The notes under the pieces are model-generated. The model worked only from the letters and a program-made list of their open reading frames with translations. It was not told where the DNA came from and ran no database searches. From Desulfomicrobium sp. (lineage in GTDB: Bacteria; Desulfobacterota; Desulfovibrionia; Desulfovibrionales; Desulfomicrobiaceae): a stretch of DNA of 10,045 bases. The DNA lies in assembly GCA_003542385.1 (NCBI GenBank), contig DPKT01000287.1, positions 275 to 10,319 on the forward strand, in the 5' to 3' direction. Of the stretch, positions 1-7,026 are shown piece by piece. Position 1 is the first letter of the stretch. The number at the start of each line of letters is the position of its first letter. A program made the translations under genes and the position numbers.

Positions 1-2
1 CC

Positions 3-899
3 TTCGGCGGCGTCATGGCCGGCGTCGGCCACATGAGCGTCTTCGGCTTCGGCGAGTACGCCGGCGCCTTCAAGAAGACCGCCCCGGACCTCGGCAAGAT
101 CATGACCGACTCCATCAAGGCCTCTAACCAGTTCCTGGTCGGTACCTCGGCCCTGATCAGCTCCGTCAACTACCTGAAGATGAAGCGTCTGGTCCTGCCC
201 CTGGCCATCAGTCTCGGCCTGGGCTCCCTCATCGGCGCCTACGGCGCTGCCGCCCTGTCCGCCGGCAAGCTCGATTTCAAGTCCTACCAGGGCTACTTCG
301 GCCTGTTCGTCATGGCGCTTGGCGCGTATCTGATCTATGAAACCTCCCCCGCCGGCCAGGCCAGCAAGAAGACCGCCAAGGCCGCGGCCAAGGCCTTCGA
401 GGACAACGCCAAGAAAATGCGCAGCGGCGAGAAGGTCGACCTCAACGCCGGCCTGAAGATCGAGACCTTCACCCCCTTTACCTGCGCCTTCACCTTCTTC
501 GGCGTGCCCTTCAAGTTCAACCCGCTGATCCCCTTCCTGGGCGGCATCGTCATCGCGGCCATCGCGGCCTTCCTGGGCGTCGGCGGCGGCTTCCTGCTGG
601 TGCCCTTCCTGACCAGCGTGACCCAGCTGCCCATGTACCTGGCCGCCGGCACCTCCGCCCTGGCCGTTCTGGTCAGCATGATCACCAGCATCGTGACCCT
701 CATGACCAAGGGCACCCCCATCGACTGGGCCCTGATCGGCACCGAGATGGTCGGTATCGCCATCGGTTCCATCGTCGGCCCGTACACGTCCAAGTACCTC
801 TCCGACAAGCTGCTCAAGCGCATCTTCATCGTGCTGGCCCTTTACGTCGGCATCGATTACGTTCTGCGCGGTTTCTTCGACATCAAGATCTTTGGTTAG
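3..899 (+). CDS. TauE/SafE-family anion (sulfite/sulfonate-type) permease, 5'-partial
   Basis: This is the C-terminal part (298 residues visible) of a polytopic inner-membrane protein of the TauE/SafE (DUF81) family. The family exports sulfite, sulfoacetate or related anions. The frame is open to the left edge, with Phe-Gly-Gly-Val before the first Met at 15, so that Met is probably internal and the true start lies outside the window. The second family repeat is clear: G-V-G-G-G at nt 576-590 followed by a hydrophobic F-L-L-V-P stretch, then A-A-G-T-S, a hydrophobic helix and a last helix near nt 819-878. The first repeat is represented by V-G-T-S-A and helices at about nt 186-260 and 291-344. 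A polar, Lys/Ala-rich loop of about 55 residues (nt 345-515) separates the halves and is longer than in small family members. In a sulfate reducer, sulfite or another sulfur anion is a plausible substrate, but nothing here fixes it. It ends just before a strong terminator. Confidence 0.85.
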   Translation, partial: FGGVMAGVGHMSVFGFGEYAGAFKKTAPDLGKIMTDSIKASNQFLVGTSALISSVNYLKMKRLVLPLAISLGLGSLIGAYGAAALSAGKLDFKSYQGYFGLFVMALGAYLIYETSPAGQASKKTAKAAAKAFEDNAKKMRSGEKVDLNAGLKIETFTPFTCAFTFFGVPFKFNPLIPFLGGIVIAAIAAFLGVGGGFLLVPFLTSVTQLPMYLAAGTSALAVLVSMITSIVTLMTKGTPIDWALIGTEMVGIAIGSIVGPYTSKYLSDKLLKRIFIVLALYVGIDYVLRGFFDIKIFG

Positions 900-925
900 T
901 CGATTCCCTCTTGCAGGCTGTCGCG

Positions 926-958
926 AAGGCCCCGGTTCACGCCGGGGCCTTTTTTTCT
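926..958 (+). terminator. Rho-independent terminator after the TauE/SafE gene
   Basis: A perfect 10-bp GC-rich inverted repeat (aaggccccgg at 926-935, ccggggcctt at 942-951) encloses a 6-nt loop and runs into seven T residues at 950-956. It lies 27 nt after the TAG stop of the permease gene and should separate that gene from the next + strand unit. Confidence 0.93.
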
Positions 959-970
959 CCCTTTTCACAA

Positions 971-999
971 TTGTCGAGGCCGTCGTAGTCGGATAAGGC
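971..999 (+). promoter_or_regulatory. Weak candidate promoter for the 1059 gene
   Basis: TTGTCG at 971-976 and TAAGGC at 994-999 are 17 bp apart, between the terminator and the next gene. A promoter is expected here because of the terminator, but the -10 match is poor. This is the best visible candidate rather than a firm call. Confidence 0.22.
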
Positions 1000-1058
1000 T
1001 TTGGGTCGAAGCATGGCGGGACCGTCCTCGCACTTTATCATCAAGGACTGACGAACCT

Positions 1059-1712
1059 ATGGGTATGTTCCGGGATTTTCTTGTGGCCCTCGATCCTTTT
1101 GTGGTCTGGGCATTCCGCGTGTCCGACGAACCCTGGGCGGGTTTCCTGATCGGGTCCCTGATTCTGAACCTGGCGTGCGTGATGCTCGGCGACGTCACTT
1201 CCATTCTGGCCCGCAGGCTGAACAGGAAGGTCTACGGCGCCTATCACGACGAAATGGTCAAGCATCACAACCTCTCGGTCAAGGCGCTGCGCAATTCCGA
1301 CAAGGACGCCTACAAGGCCGTCAACAAGCAGGCCCACGAAGCCTTCGGCAAGTATTTTTTCAGTCAGGCCGGAGCGTTCGCCCTGTCCATTTGGCCCCTG
1401 CCGTTCGCTCTCGCCTGGATGGAGATGCGTTTCGGCGGCATCCCCATGGAATTGCCCTTCTCGATTCCGGGAGTGGGGAAGAGCGTTTTCTACCCGTTCT
1501 TTTTCATACCGATCTACATTTTCGCGCGCATCGCCTACGGTAAGCTCATGCGCCTGTCGCCCGCCTACCGTCGGGTCCTCGAATGGACCAAGCACGGCAA
1601 GGGCGAGGAGATGCTGTCCTTCGTGGATCTGCTCAAGCCTTCGCCGGATCAGGATGCCGACGAGGCGGGCGTGAAGGGAACGGATGGCCCGGAGGGGAAG
1701 GAAAAGCCATGA
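1059..1712 (+). CDS. Three-helix membrane protein, Oxa1/EMC3 (DUF106)-like layout
   Basis: This 217-residue membrane protein is not one I can name. Visible parts are: a hydrophobic N-terminal segment; membrane helix 1 at about residues 28-48; a charged, helical, basic stretch at 51-103 (R-R-L-N-R-K, then D-K-D-A-Y-K and N-K-Q-A-H-E-A-F-G-K); helix 2 at about 104-122; an amphipathic loop with G-G-I-P-M; helix 3 at about 143-162; and a hydrophilic, acidic then Gly/Lys-rich tail. One helix, a cytoplasmic helical hairpin and then two helices with a loop is the layout of the Oxa1 superfamily members EMC3/TMCO1 and archaeal DUF106, which insert membrane proteins. The assignment rests on topology and charge, not on a search. 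Start: AAGGA at 1043-1047 lies 11 nt before ATG 1059; the in-frame ATG at 1065 would be further away. The stop overlaps the ATG of a 23-codon ORF (ATGA, 1709-1712). Confidence 0.8.
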   Translation: MGMFRDFLVALDPFVVWAFRVSDEPWAGFLIGSLILNLACVMLGDVTSILARRLNRKVYGAYHDEMVKHHNLSVKALRNSDKDAYKAVNKQAHEAFGKYFFSQAGAFALSIWPLPFALAWMEMRFGGIPMELPFSIPGVGKSVFYPFFFIPIYIFARIAYGKLMRLSPAYRRVLEWTKHGKGEEMLSFVDLLKPSPDQDADEAGVKGTDGPEGKEKP

Positions 1713-1780
1713 GGCGGGGGATCGTGAACGTCCGGTGCTTTGCTGCGGGCCTCGTGTCCGGGCGGGGCGGGGAGGGATGA
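1709..1780 (+). CDS. Possible 23-codon coupling/leader ORF between two genes
   Basis: A short ORF of 23 codons starts at ATG 1709, overlapping the TGA of the upstream membrane protein (ATGA). It ends in TGA at 1778-1780, overlapping the ATG at 1777 of the downstream gene. AAGGA at 1698-1702 sits 6 nt before its ATG, an optimal position and better than the site of the downstream gene. The peptide begins M-R-R-G-I-V and ends in a Gly/Arg-rich stretch. No homology is recognised. It may exist only to carry ribosomes from the upstream stop to the downstream start, or it may be chance in a GC-rich gap. Confidence 0.3.
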   Translation: MRRGIVNVRCFAAGLVSGRGGEG

Positions 1781-3486
1781 TGGGCGATTTCGGCCTCTTC
1801 TCCCACTGGACCTTCGAGACGTTCGCGCCCGGCTCGATTCCCCGGGTCAAATACAACGCATTCCGGGACATCCAGAGGCAGTCGGCGTTCTGCTTCTCAC
1901 TGCTGGCCTACTACGACGATCTCCTGGCGGGCGACAGGGTCGTGGACTGGAGCATGATCTCGAAACTGACCGGCAGGCTGACCATCGCCATCCGGAAACT
2001 CGTGGACCTCCTGCAGGCCATGAACCCCGTGGAGTTCATGGATGCGCACGACTGGTACGCCAAACTCGCCTTCTACGCCAGAATGTCCACGGAACATGCG
2101 CCCATCGCGGCGACCCCTCCCTATCTCGCAGCCATCCCCGATGTCCGTTCGGGGCACCCGCTGGCCTGGGTCCGCATGCACCTTCCTGATACGGCCGGTG
2201 AATCCGGGCTCGTCATCACGCCCGCCCTGTACCAGTATCTCGTCGAGGCCAACGATCTGCGTCCGCGGCTCGACGCCCTGCTGCGACAGCTTGATCTCGT
2301 CGACGACGCCCTGGTGGAGGCCGTGAGCGAGAAGCTCGTGTCCATGGTCTTGTCCGCAGACCTGCCCGAACGCCTGCGCGCGGAACTGGAGATCGAGGCC
2401 ATGGAACTGGCCAGGGGCAGCGGGTTGCTGGAGGTGCTGGTGCTCGCCGGCAGCGGTGAGGACGCGGTGCTCATCGGCAGGCAGGGCGGGGTGCGGGCGG
2501 CCGACTTCTTCACGGCCTGGATCGGAGCGGTGTGCTGCAAGTTCTCGCCGTCGGCCCTGACCCTGCGCCTGGGCCTGGGCCTTGCCGACGAGGAGCACCC
2601 GCTGACGGTGCTGGTCTACCCCGGCGGGAAGGAGGCCGCGAATTCCTGCGACCTGTGGCGGGGAGACCCCGACGCCGGGGCCCTGTTGCGCCGTCTGGGG
2701 CAGGTTGTCCCGCGAATCAGCCAACTGCACGTCTTCCGCGCCCAGGGCGAGGCGCTGCGGCCCGAACAGTGCCGGTCCCTGCACGATCTGGTCTGCCTCT
2801 GCCTGGAGCGCGGCCTTTCCCAGATTTTCGCCTTCGCCGGCGAGCCCGCACGGGGCCTGACCGGCATCAAGCAGATGCGCCTTGAGATTCCGGTCGTCAT
2901 CAACGCCTTCAACCTCGGCGGCGGCCTCTTCCCCACGGCGGCGGAACGTGCGGTCATCTCCATGGAGGACGTGCGCTCCACCCCGGCCTGGTCCTTTCTC
3001 CTGGGGCTCGTCAACCCGGTCGTGACCTGGCCCGTGCCCGAGCACGGCGAAGCGCCGCACGGCGAGGCTTCTCCCATGCCGCACTACAGCAGCTACGCGG
3101 TCCTGGCCCAGTGCTTCATGCACTGCACCCTGCGGCTGGAGCAGAATCTGTATGTCGTGGAATGCCGGTGCGACGACGAGGTGCCCGGCTATATCCAGTT
3201 CCGCTGCATGTTCGGCGGGGAGGGCAGCAGGGAAAGGGTCCGGCGGGTCGAGATCGTGCGCGCCGTCCTGGAGGCGGAGGGGTTCGCCGTGGACTCGCGG
3301 GGCAACTACCTGACGGCCACGCGCAGCGGCGGGGAAGACGTGTACATCCAGCGCAATCTGGTCGGTCTGGGGCTGCTGGTGGCCTGGTTGCAGGTCAGGG
3401 GCGCGGAGGTGGCCTCCATGGAGGCCGGGGAGGGGGCGTCGGCCTTCCGCCGCCTGGTCGGGGAAGCGCGCTCCAACCCCCTCTGA
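1780..3486 (+). CDS. PEP synthase/PPDK-like protein, probably catalytically inactive
   Basis: This 568-residue protein resembles PEP synthase / pyruvate phosphate dikinase relatives. The N-terminal motif A-P-G-S-I-P-R-V-K-Y-N-A-F-R-D-I (16-31) and G-L-V-I-T followed by N-D-L-R-P-R (143 onward) fit the start of PPDK_N, the ATP-grasp pyruvate-binding part. However, the Gly-Gly-Lys-Ala-x-x-Leu loop expected before this is replaced by S-G-H-P-L-A-W (124-130). The catalytic V-R-S-S-x-x-x-E-D is replaced by V-L-A-G-S-G-E-D (221-228), so the key Arg is Leu. No T-S-H phosphohistidine motif of the PEP-utilising mobile domain is visible. The C-terminal region keeps the G-G-G (about 380) and the Y-I-Q-F-R...F-G-G stretch (about 471-480) of the family, which is usually 800 residues or more. 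A regulatory or binding role is inferred. Start: ATG 1780 is 4 nt after GGAGG at 1771-1775. ATG 1777 (1 nt) and ATG 1684 (with an unlikely Arg-rich extension) are alternatives. Probably co-transcribed with the gene at 1059. Confidence 0.8.
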   Translation: MGDFGLFSHWTFETFAPGSIPRVKYNAFRDIQRQSAFCFSLLAYYDDLLAGDRVVDWSMISKLTGRLTIAIRKLVDLLQAMNPVEFMDAHDWYAKLAFYARMSTEHAPIAATPPYLAAIPDVRSGHPLAWVRMHLPDTAGESGLVITPALYQYLVEANDLRPRLDALLRQLDLVDDALVEAVSEKLVSMVLSADLPERLRAELEIEAMELARGSGLLEVLVLAGSGEDAVLIGRQGGVRAADFFTAWIGAVCCKFSPSALTLRLGLGLADEEHPLTVLVYPGGKEAANSCDLWRGDPDAGALLRRLGQVVPRISQLHVFRAQGEALRPEQCRSLHDLVCLCLERGLSQIFAFAGEPARGLTGIKQMRLEIPVVINAFNLGGGLFPTAAERAVISMEDVRSTPAWSFLLGLVNPVVTWPVPEHGEAPHGEASPMPHYSSYAVLAQCFMHCTLRLEQNLYVVECRCDDEVPGYIQFRCMFGGEGSRERVRRVEIVRAVLEAEGFAVDSRGNYLTATRSGGEDVYIQRNLVGLGLLVAWLQVRGAEVASMEAGEGASAFRRLVGEARSNPL

Positions 3487-3501
3487 TTTCTCCGGTCCCG
3501 T

Positions 3502-5088
3502 CTAATCCTTGCGGTAGTGGCAGCCGCGCGTGGTCTTGTTGCGAAGCGCCGCCGTGGTCACGATGTAGGCCGTCTGGCAGCCGTGGAACAGGTCCACGGA
3601 TTCCTTGCACACGCGGATGGAGCGATAGAAGGTGTGCAGCCTCTTGTTGAGGTTGCGCAGGTCCTCGAAGGCGCGTTCCAGGCGCGGCGTGGTGCGCACG
3701 ATGCCCATGTAGTTCCACATGGTGCTGCGGATGGTGGCCCAGTCCTGGTTGATGAGGGCCGGGTCCTCCATCTCGGTCTTGCCGGAGGTGATCCAGTCCG
3801 CGATGGAGTCCTGCAGGCGCTGGCACAGGGCGCATGAATTTTCCGCATAGCGCCGGTTGATGTCGTCGGCCGCGCTCATCCCCCACAGCACTCCTTCCAG
3901 CAGCGAGGTCGAGGCCAGACGGTTAGCCCCGTGCACGCCCGTGCAGGCGATCTCGCCCGCCGCGTACAGCGCCTCCAGGGTGCTGCGCCCGCGCCTGTCC
4001 ACCAGCACGCCGCCGCAGGAATAATGCGCCGCCGGGACCACCGGGATGGGGTCCTTGGACATGTCGATACCAGTCTCCTTGCATTTGGCGTAGATGGTCG
4101 GGAACCGCTTACGCAGGTTCTGGTCCACGTAGTTGGCCGCGTCCAGGAAGACGCAGTCCTCACCGCTTTTAAGCATCTCGTCGACGATGGCCCGGGCCAC
4201 GATGTCGCGCGGGGCCAGTTCCATGCGTTCGTCGTAGCGGGCCATGAAGCGCTCGCCCTTGACGTTGAAGAGCCTGGCTCCTTCGCCGCGCACGGCCTCG
4301 GAGATGAGGAACTTGCGGTCCGAACGGTGGAAGAGGGCCGTGGGGTGGAACTGGATGTACTCCAGGTTCATGACCGTGGCCCCGGCGCGGTGGGCCATGG
4401 CCATGCCCGAGCCGATGGACGAGGAGGTGTTGGTCGTGTGCAGGAAAATCTGTCCCAGGCCGCCGGTGCACAGGACCGTGAAGTCGGCCAGGATGGTGTT
4501 CGGTTCGCCCGTCTCGCCGTTGAAGACGTAGGCCCCGACGCACTGGTTGTTCAGCTGGTAGCGGTACTCGAGCTTGGTGGAGTGGTGGCGCGTGGCCAGC
4601 AGGTCGATGGCCGTGCGGCGGCACAGGACCCGGATGTTGGGGTGGGCCAGCACGGCCCTCGCCAGGCTGTCCTGGATGGCCCGGCCCGTGTAGTCGGCGC
4701 AGGTCAGGATGCGGTGCACGGAGTGGCCGCCTTCGCGGGTCAGGTAGAAGTCTCCGCTCTCGGTGCGGTCGAAGGGCACCTGCACGCGGTCCAGGAGAAT
4801 GCGCTCCACCGCCCTCGGTCCTTCCTCGCAGAGATGGCTGACGGCGTCGGCGTAGTTGAACTCCCACCCGGCCTTGGTGATGTCCCGCGCCAGCTGTTCC
4901 GGGTTTTCCTCGGGGTTCTTGTAGATGATGCCGCCCTGGGCCAGGGCGGTGTTGCCGTTGTCGAGGGAGGCGCCGGAGGAGAGCAGGGTCACCTCCCGCC
5001 CCTTGTCGGCCAGGCACAGGGCCGCGGTGCAGCCGGCGATGCCCGATCCGATGACCAGGACTTCGGTCTTCATGCGTGAGGATGTCAT
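3502..5088 (-). CDS. nadB: L-aspartate oxidase NadB
   Basis: This flavoprotein oxidises L-aspartate to iminoaspartate, the first step of de novo NAD synthesis, in the cytoplasm. In anaerobes fumarate is the usual electron acceptor. It has 528 residues, close to the family norm. The FAD-binding G-S-G-I-A-G is at 14-19, then N-T-A-L-A-Q-G-G (46-53), T-R-E-G-G-H-S, E-Y-I-Q-F-H-P-T-A-L, S-E-A-V-R-G-E-G-A-R-L, A-P-R-D-I-V-A-R-A-I, A-A-H-Y-S-C-G-G-V and G-V-H-G-A-N-R-L-A-S-T-S-L-L-E-G. These are the substrate and flavin motifs shared with fumarate reductase-type enzymes. The H-G-A-N-R-x-A-S signature and the nad neighbours favour NadB over SdhA/FrdA. It is last in the operon, 10 nt after nadA. Start: AGGA (5097-5100) lies 8 nt upstream of this ATG. 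The ATG five codons inside has no such site. It ends 15 nt from the convergent PEP-synthase-like gene. Confidence 0.97.
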   Translation of the reverse strand: MTSSRMKTEVLVIGSGIAGCTAALCLADKGREVTLLSSGASLDNGNTALAQGGIIYKNPEENPEQLARDITKAGWEFNYADAVSHLCEEGPRAVERILLDRVQVPFDRTESGDFYLTREGGHSVHRILTCADYTGRAIQDSLARAVLAHPNIRVLCRRTAIDLLATRHHSTKLEYRYQLNNQCVGAYVFNGETGEPNTILADFTVLCTGGLGQIFLHTTNTSSSIGSGMAMAHRAGATVMNLEYIQFHPTALFHRSDRKFLISEAVRGEGARLFNVKGERFMARYDERMELAPRDIVARAIVDEMLKSGEDCVFLDAANYVDQNLRKRFPTIYAKCKETGIDMSKDPIPVVPAAHYSCGGVLVDRRGRSTLEALYAAGEIACTGVHGANRLASTSLLEGVLWGMSAADDINRRYAENSCALCQRLQDSIADWITSGKTEMEDPALINQDWATIRSTMWNYMGIVRTTPRLERAFEDLRNLNKRLHTFYRSIRVCKESVDLFHGCQTAYIVTTAALRNKTTRGCHYRKD

Positions 5089-5096
5089 GGCATGTG

Positions 5097-5100
5097 TCCT
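5097..5100 (-). promoter_or_regulatory. nadB ribosome binding site within the nadA stop
   Basis: AGGA on the minus strand, 8 nt before the nadB ATG and overlapping the TAG stop of nadA (5099-5101). It favours ATG 5088 over the internal ATG at 5073 and suggests translational coupling of nadB to nadA. Confidence 0.6.
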
Positions 5101-6118
5101 ATCGGCAGGCGTCGAGCATGCGCTGCAGGGCGATGCGCGCGGGCTGGGCGATGTCGTCGTCGACCCGCACGGGTTCGGCCGTGTCCAGGGTCGTGAGGGT
5201 GCGGGCCAGGTTTTCTTCGGTGATCTTGGCCATGTTCGAGCACAGGGCCGTGCGCAGGGGGCGGACGGTCCTGTCGGTGTGGCGCAGGGCCAGCCGGTTG
5301 ACCAGGTTCCACTCGGTGCCGACGTAGATGGTGCTGCCGGCAGGTGCCTCGGCCACGGCCTTGATGAGGTACGAGGTCGATCCGGCCCCGTCGGCCATGG
5401 CCACGACCTCGGGGCTGCATTCGGGGTGGACGAGGATCAGGGCGCCGGGTTCGTCGCGGCGGACGGCCGAGACATGCTCCGTGTGGAACAGGGCGTGGAC
5501 GGCGCACAGGCCGGGCCAAAGATAGATGCTCGTTGTCGGGTCGGCGGCCGCTACGTGACGCCCCTGCCCGCGGACGTCGAGGCGCAGGGTGCGGGCAGGG
5601 TCGATGCCCAGGGCGTGGGCCGTGTTCCGCCCCAGGTTGGCGTCGGGCATGAACAGCACGCCGTCGCCCTGGTTCAGGGCCCACTTCATCATGGTCTTGG
5701 CGTTGGCCGACGTGCAGACGCTGCCTCCGTGCCTGCCGCACACCGCCTTCACGGCGGCCGAGGAGTTGACGTAGGTCAGGGGGATGATGCGCGCCCCGTC
5801 CCGGTTGAGGGCCGCCAGGACCTTCTCCGCCAGGGCCGCGGGCACCATGTCGGCCATGACGCAGCTGGCGTCCTCGTCGGGGATGTGCACCTTCTGTCCG
5901 GGCCTGGCCAGGATGGCCGCAGTCTCGGCCATGAAGTGCACGCCGCAGAAGACGATGTGCTCGGCGCCCAGCCCGTCGATGCGCCGGGCCAGTTCGAGGG
6001 AGTCGCCCAGGATGTCGGCGTGGCGGACCACGTCGTCGGCCTGGTAGTGGTGGGCCAGGATGCAGAGCTTTGCGCCCAGGGCTTCCTTGCGTTCGGTGAT
6101 GATTCGGGTCGGCGTCAT
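5099..6118 (-). CDS. nadA: Quinolinate synthase NadA
   Basis: This [4Fe-4S] enzyme condenses iminoaspartate with dihydroxyacetone phosphate to give quinolinate. It has 339 residues. Motifs seen: A-H-H-Y-Q (22-26), G-D-S-L-E-L-A (38-44), F-C-G-V-H-F-M-A-E-T-A (57-67), P-D-E-D-A-S-C (80-86), T-Y-V-N-S-S-A (115-121), D-A-N-L-G (159-163), L-W-P-G-L-C-A-V-H (200-208), H-P-E-C (231-234), Y-V-G-T-E (265-269) and L-C-S-N-M (292-296). The likely cluster ligands are Cys86, Cys205 and Cys293. The gap between the first two is 119 residues, against 87 in the E. coli and Thermotoga enzymes, owing mostly to an insert at about 171-199. Its start overlaps the nadC stop by 4 nt (ATGA, 6115-6118). AGGGGG at 6124-6129 (minus strand) lies 5 nt before the ATG. 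Confidence 0.97.
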   Translation of the reverse strand: MTPTRIITERKEALGAKLCILAHHYQADDVVRHADILGDSLELARRIDGLGAEHIVFCGVHFMAETAAILARPGQKVHIPDEDASCVMADMVPAALAEKVLAALNRDGARIIPLTYVNSSAAVKAVCGRHGGSVCTSANAKTMMKWALNQGDGVLFMPDANLGRNTAHALGIDPARTLRLDVRGQGRHVAAADPTTSIYLWPGLCAVHALFHTEHVSAVRRDEPGALILVHPECSPEVVAMADGAGSTSYLIKAVAEAPAGSTIYVGTEWNLVNRLALRHTDRTVRPLRTALCSNMAKITEENLARTLTTLDTAEPVRVDDDIAQPARIALQRMLDACR

Positions 6119-6987
6119 GCGTGCCCCCTGTGGGTTGATGTCAGGCGCATGGAAAAGTCCGCCACGGGGGCGGAGTGGGTGATGGCGCCGGTGGAAATGA
6201 AGGTCGGCCGCAGTTCGGCCAGGGCCCGGATGGTCTTGAGCGTGACGTTGCCGCTGATCTCGGACTCGATGTGGGCCGGGATGAGGGCCAGGGCCCGGGC
6301 GGCCGTGTCGGGCGGCATGTTGTCGAGCATGATGCGCTCAGGTGCCAGGGCCACGGCTTCGCGCACGTCCTCGATGGTCCGGCACTCGATCTCAAGGGGC
6401 GGGCAGAGGGCGTAGGCCTCCCTGACCCGGCGCACTGCCTCGGTGATGGAGCCGGCCTGGTCGATGTGGTTGTCCTTGAGCATGATCATCTCTTCGAGGT
6501 TGGCCCTGTGATTGTGGCCTCCGCCCATGCGCACCGCGTACTTTTCCAGGTAGCGCTGTCCGGGCGTGGTCTTGCGCGTGTCCAGAACCCGCACGCCCGT
6601 GCCCTCGACGGCCTGCACGAAGCGCCGCGTCGCCGTGGCCACGCCCGAGAGATGGCAGACGAAATTCATGATGACCCGCTCCGCCTTGAGCAGGATCGGT
6701 GCCGGGGCCAGGATACGGGCCACTTCGCGGCCGCTCTCCACGGTTTCTCCGTCGGACGCCAGCATGGTCACGACGGAATCGGCGCAGCCCATGCGCCCCA
6801 GCACCACGGAGATAAGGGGCAGGCCCGCCAGCACGGCGTCCTCCTTGGCCACGATGGAGGCCTGGAGCATGGACGCCGGCGGGAACAGGGCTTCGGAGGT
6901 CAGGTCCCGTCCGTCCTCCTCCAGGGCTAGGTCCACCAGACGGTGCAGCATGGTCAGGCGTTCGTCGCGGAAGAATCGAGAAAACAT
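6115..6987 (-). CDS. nadC: Nicotinate-nucleotide pyrophosphorylase (carboxylating) NadC
   Basis: Quinolinate phosphoribosyltransferase converts quinolinate and PRPP to nicotinate mononucleotide, CO2 and pyrophosphate, the third step of the pathway. With the start chosen here it has 290 residues, typical for the family. Motifs: E-R-V-I-M-N-F (103-109), S-G-V-A-T (114-118), D-T-R-K-T-T-P-G (136-143), M-G-G-G-H-N-H-R (154-161), L-K-D-N-H-I (170-175), E-C-R-T (201-204), L-D-N-M (221-224), E-I-S-G-N-V (243-248) and S-T-G-A-I-T-H-S (265-272). These carry the basic PRPP- and quinolinate-binding residues. An upstream in-frame ATG at 7002 has no ribosome binding site, whereas AAGGA lies 6 nt before ATG 6987, so 6987 is preferred. 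It is first in the nadC-nadA-nadB operon and overlaps nadA by 4 nt. Confidence 0.97.
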   Translation of the reverse strand: MFSRFFRDERLTMLHRLVDLALEEDGRDLTSEALFPPASMLQASIVAKEDAVLAGLPLISVVLGRMGCADSVVTMLASDGETVESGREVARILAPAPILLKAERVIMNFVCHLSGVATATRRFVQAVEGTGVRVLDTRKTTPGQRYLEKYAVRMGGGHNHRANLEEMIMLKDNHIDQAGSITEAVRRVREAYALCPPLEIECRTIEDVREAVALAPERIMLDNMPPDTAARALALIPAHIESEISGNVTLKTIRALAELRPTFISTGAITHSAPVADFSMRLTSTHRGHA

Positions 6988-6993
6988 GCGCGT

Positions 6994-6998
6994 TCCTT
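6994..6998 (-). promoter_or_regulatory. nadC ribosome binding site deciding the start
   Basis: AAGGA on the minus strand, 6 nt upstream of the ATG at 6987. The alternative start five codons upstream (7002) has only a CACCCTCC-like stretch before it, so this site sets the nadC start. Confidence 0.7.
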
Positions 6999-7026
6999 GC
7001 ATGGAGGGTGTTGCGGTCAGGGTTTT

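Noticed and set aside
1684..1779. N-terminal extension of the PEP-synthase-like protein from ATG 1684
   Set aside because: It would add 32 Arg/Gly-rich residues overlapping the upstream gene; the family-like sequence begins just after ATG 1780. AAGGGA at 1674-1679 keeps it possible but unlikely.
1897..3123. 408-codon open frame on minus opposite the PEP-synthase-like gene
   Set aside because: Antisense shadow; the + frame carries recognisable PPDK-family motifs.
3931..5079. Open frame on + opposite nadB
   Set aside because: The minus strand clearly encodes NadB with all family motifs; the + frame is low-complexity Val/Gly/His-rich sequence.
4925..6415. 496-codon open frame on + opposite nadA/nadC
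   Set aside because: It spans two real genes and their overlap on the other strand and has no domain of its own; typical of GC-rich antisense frames.
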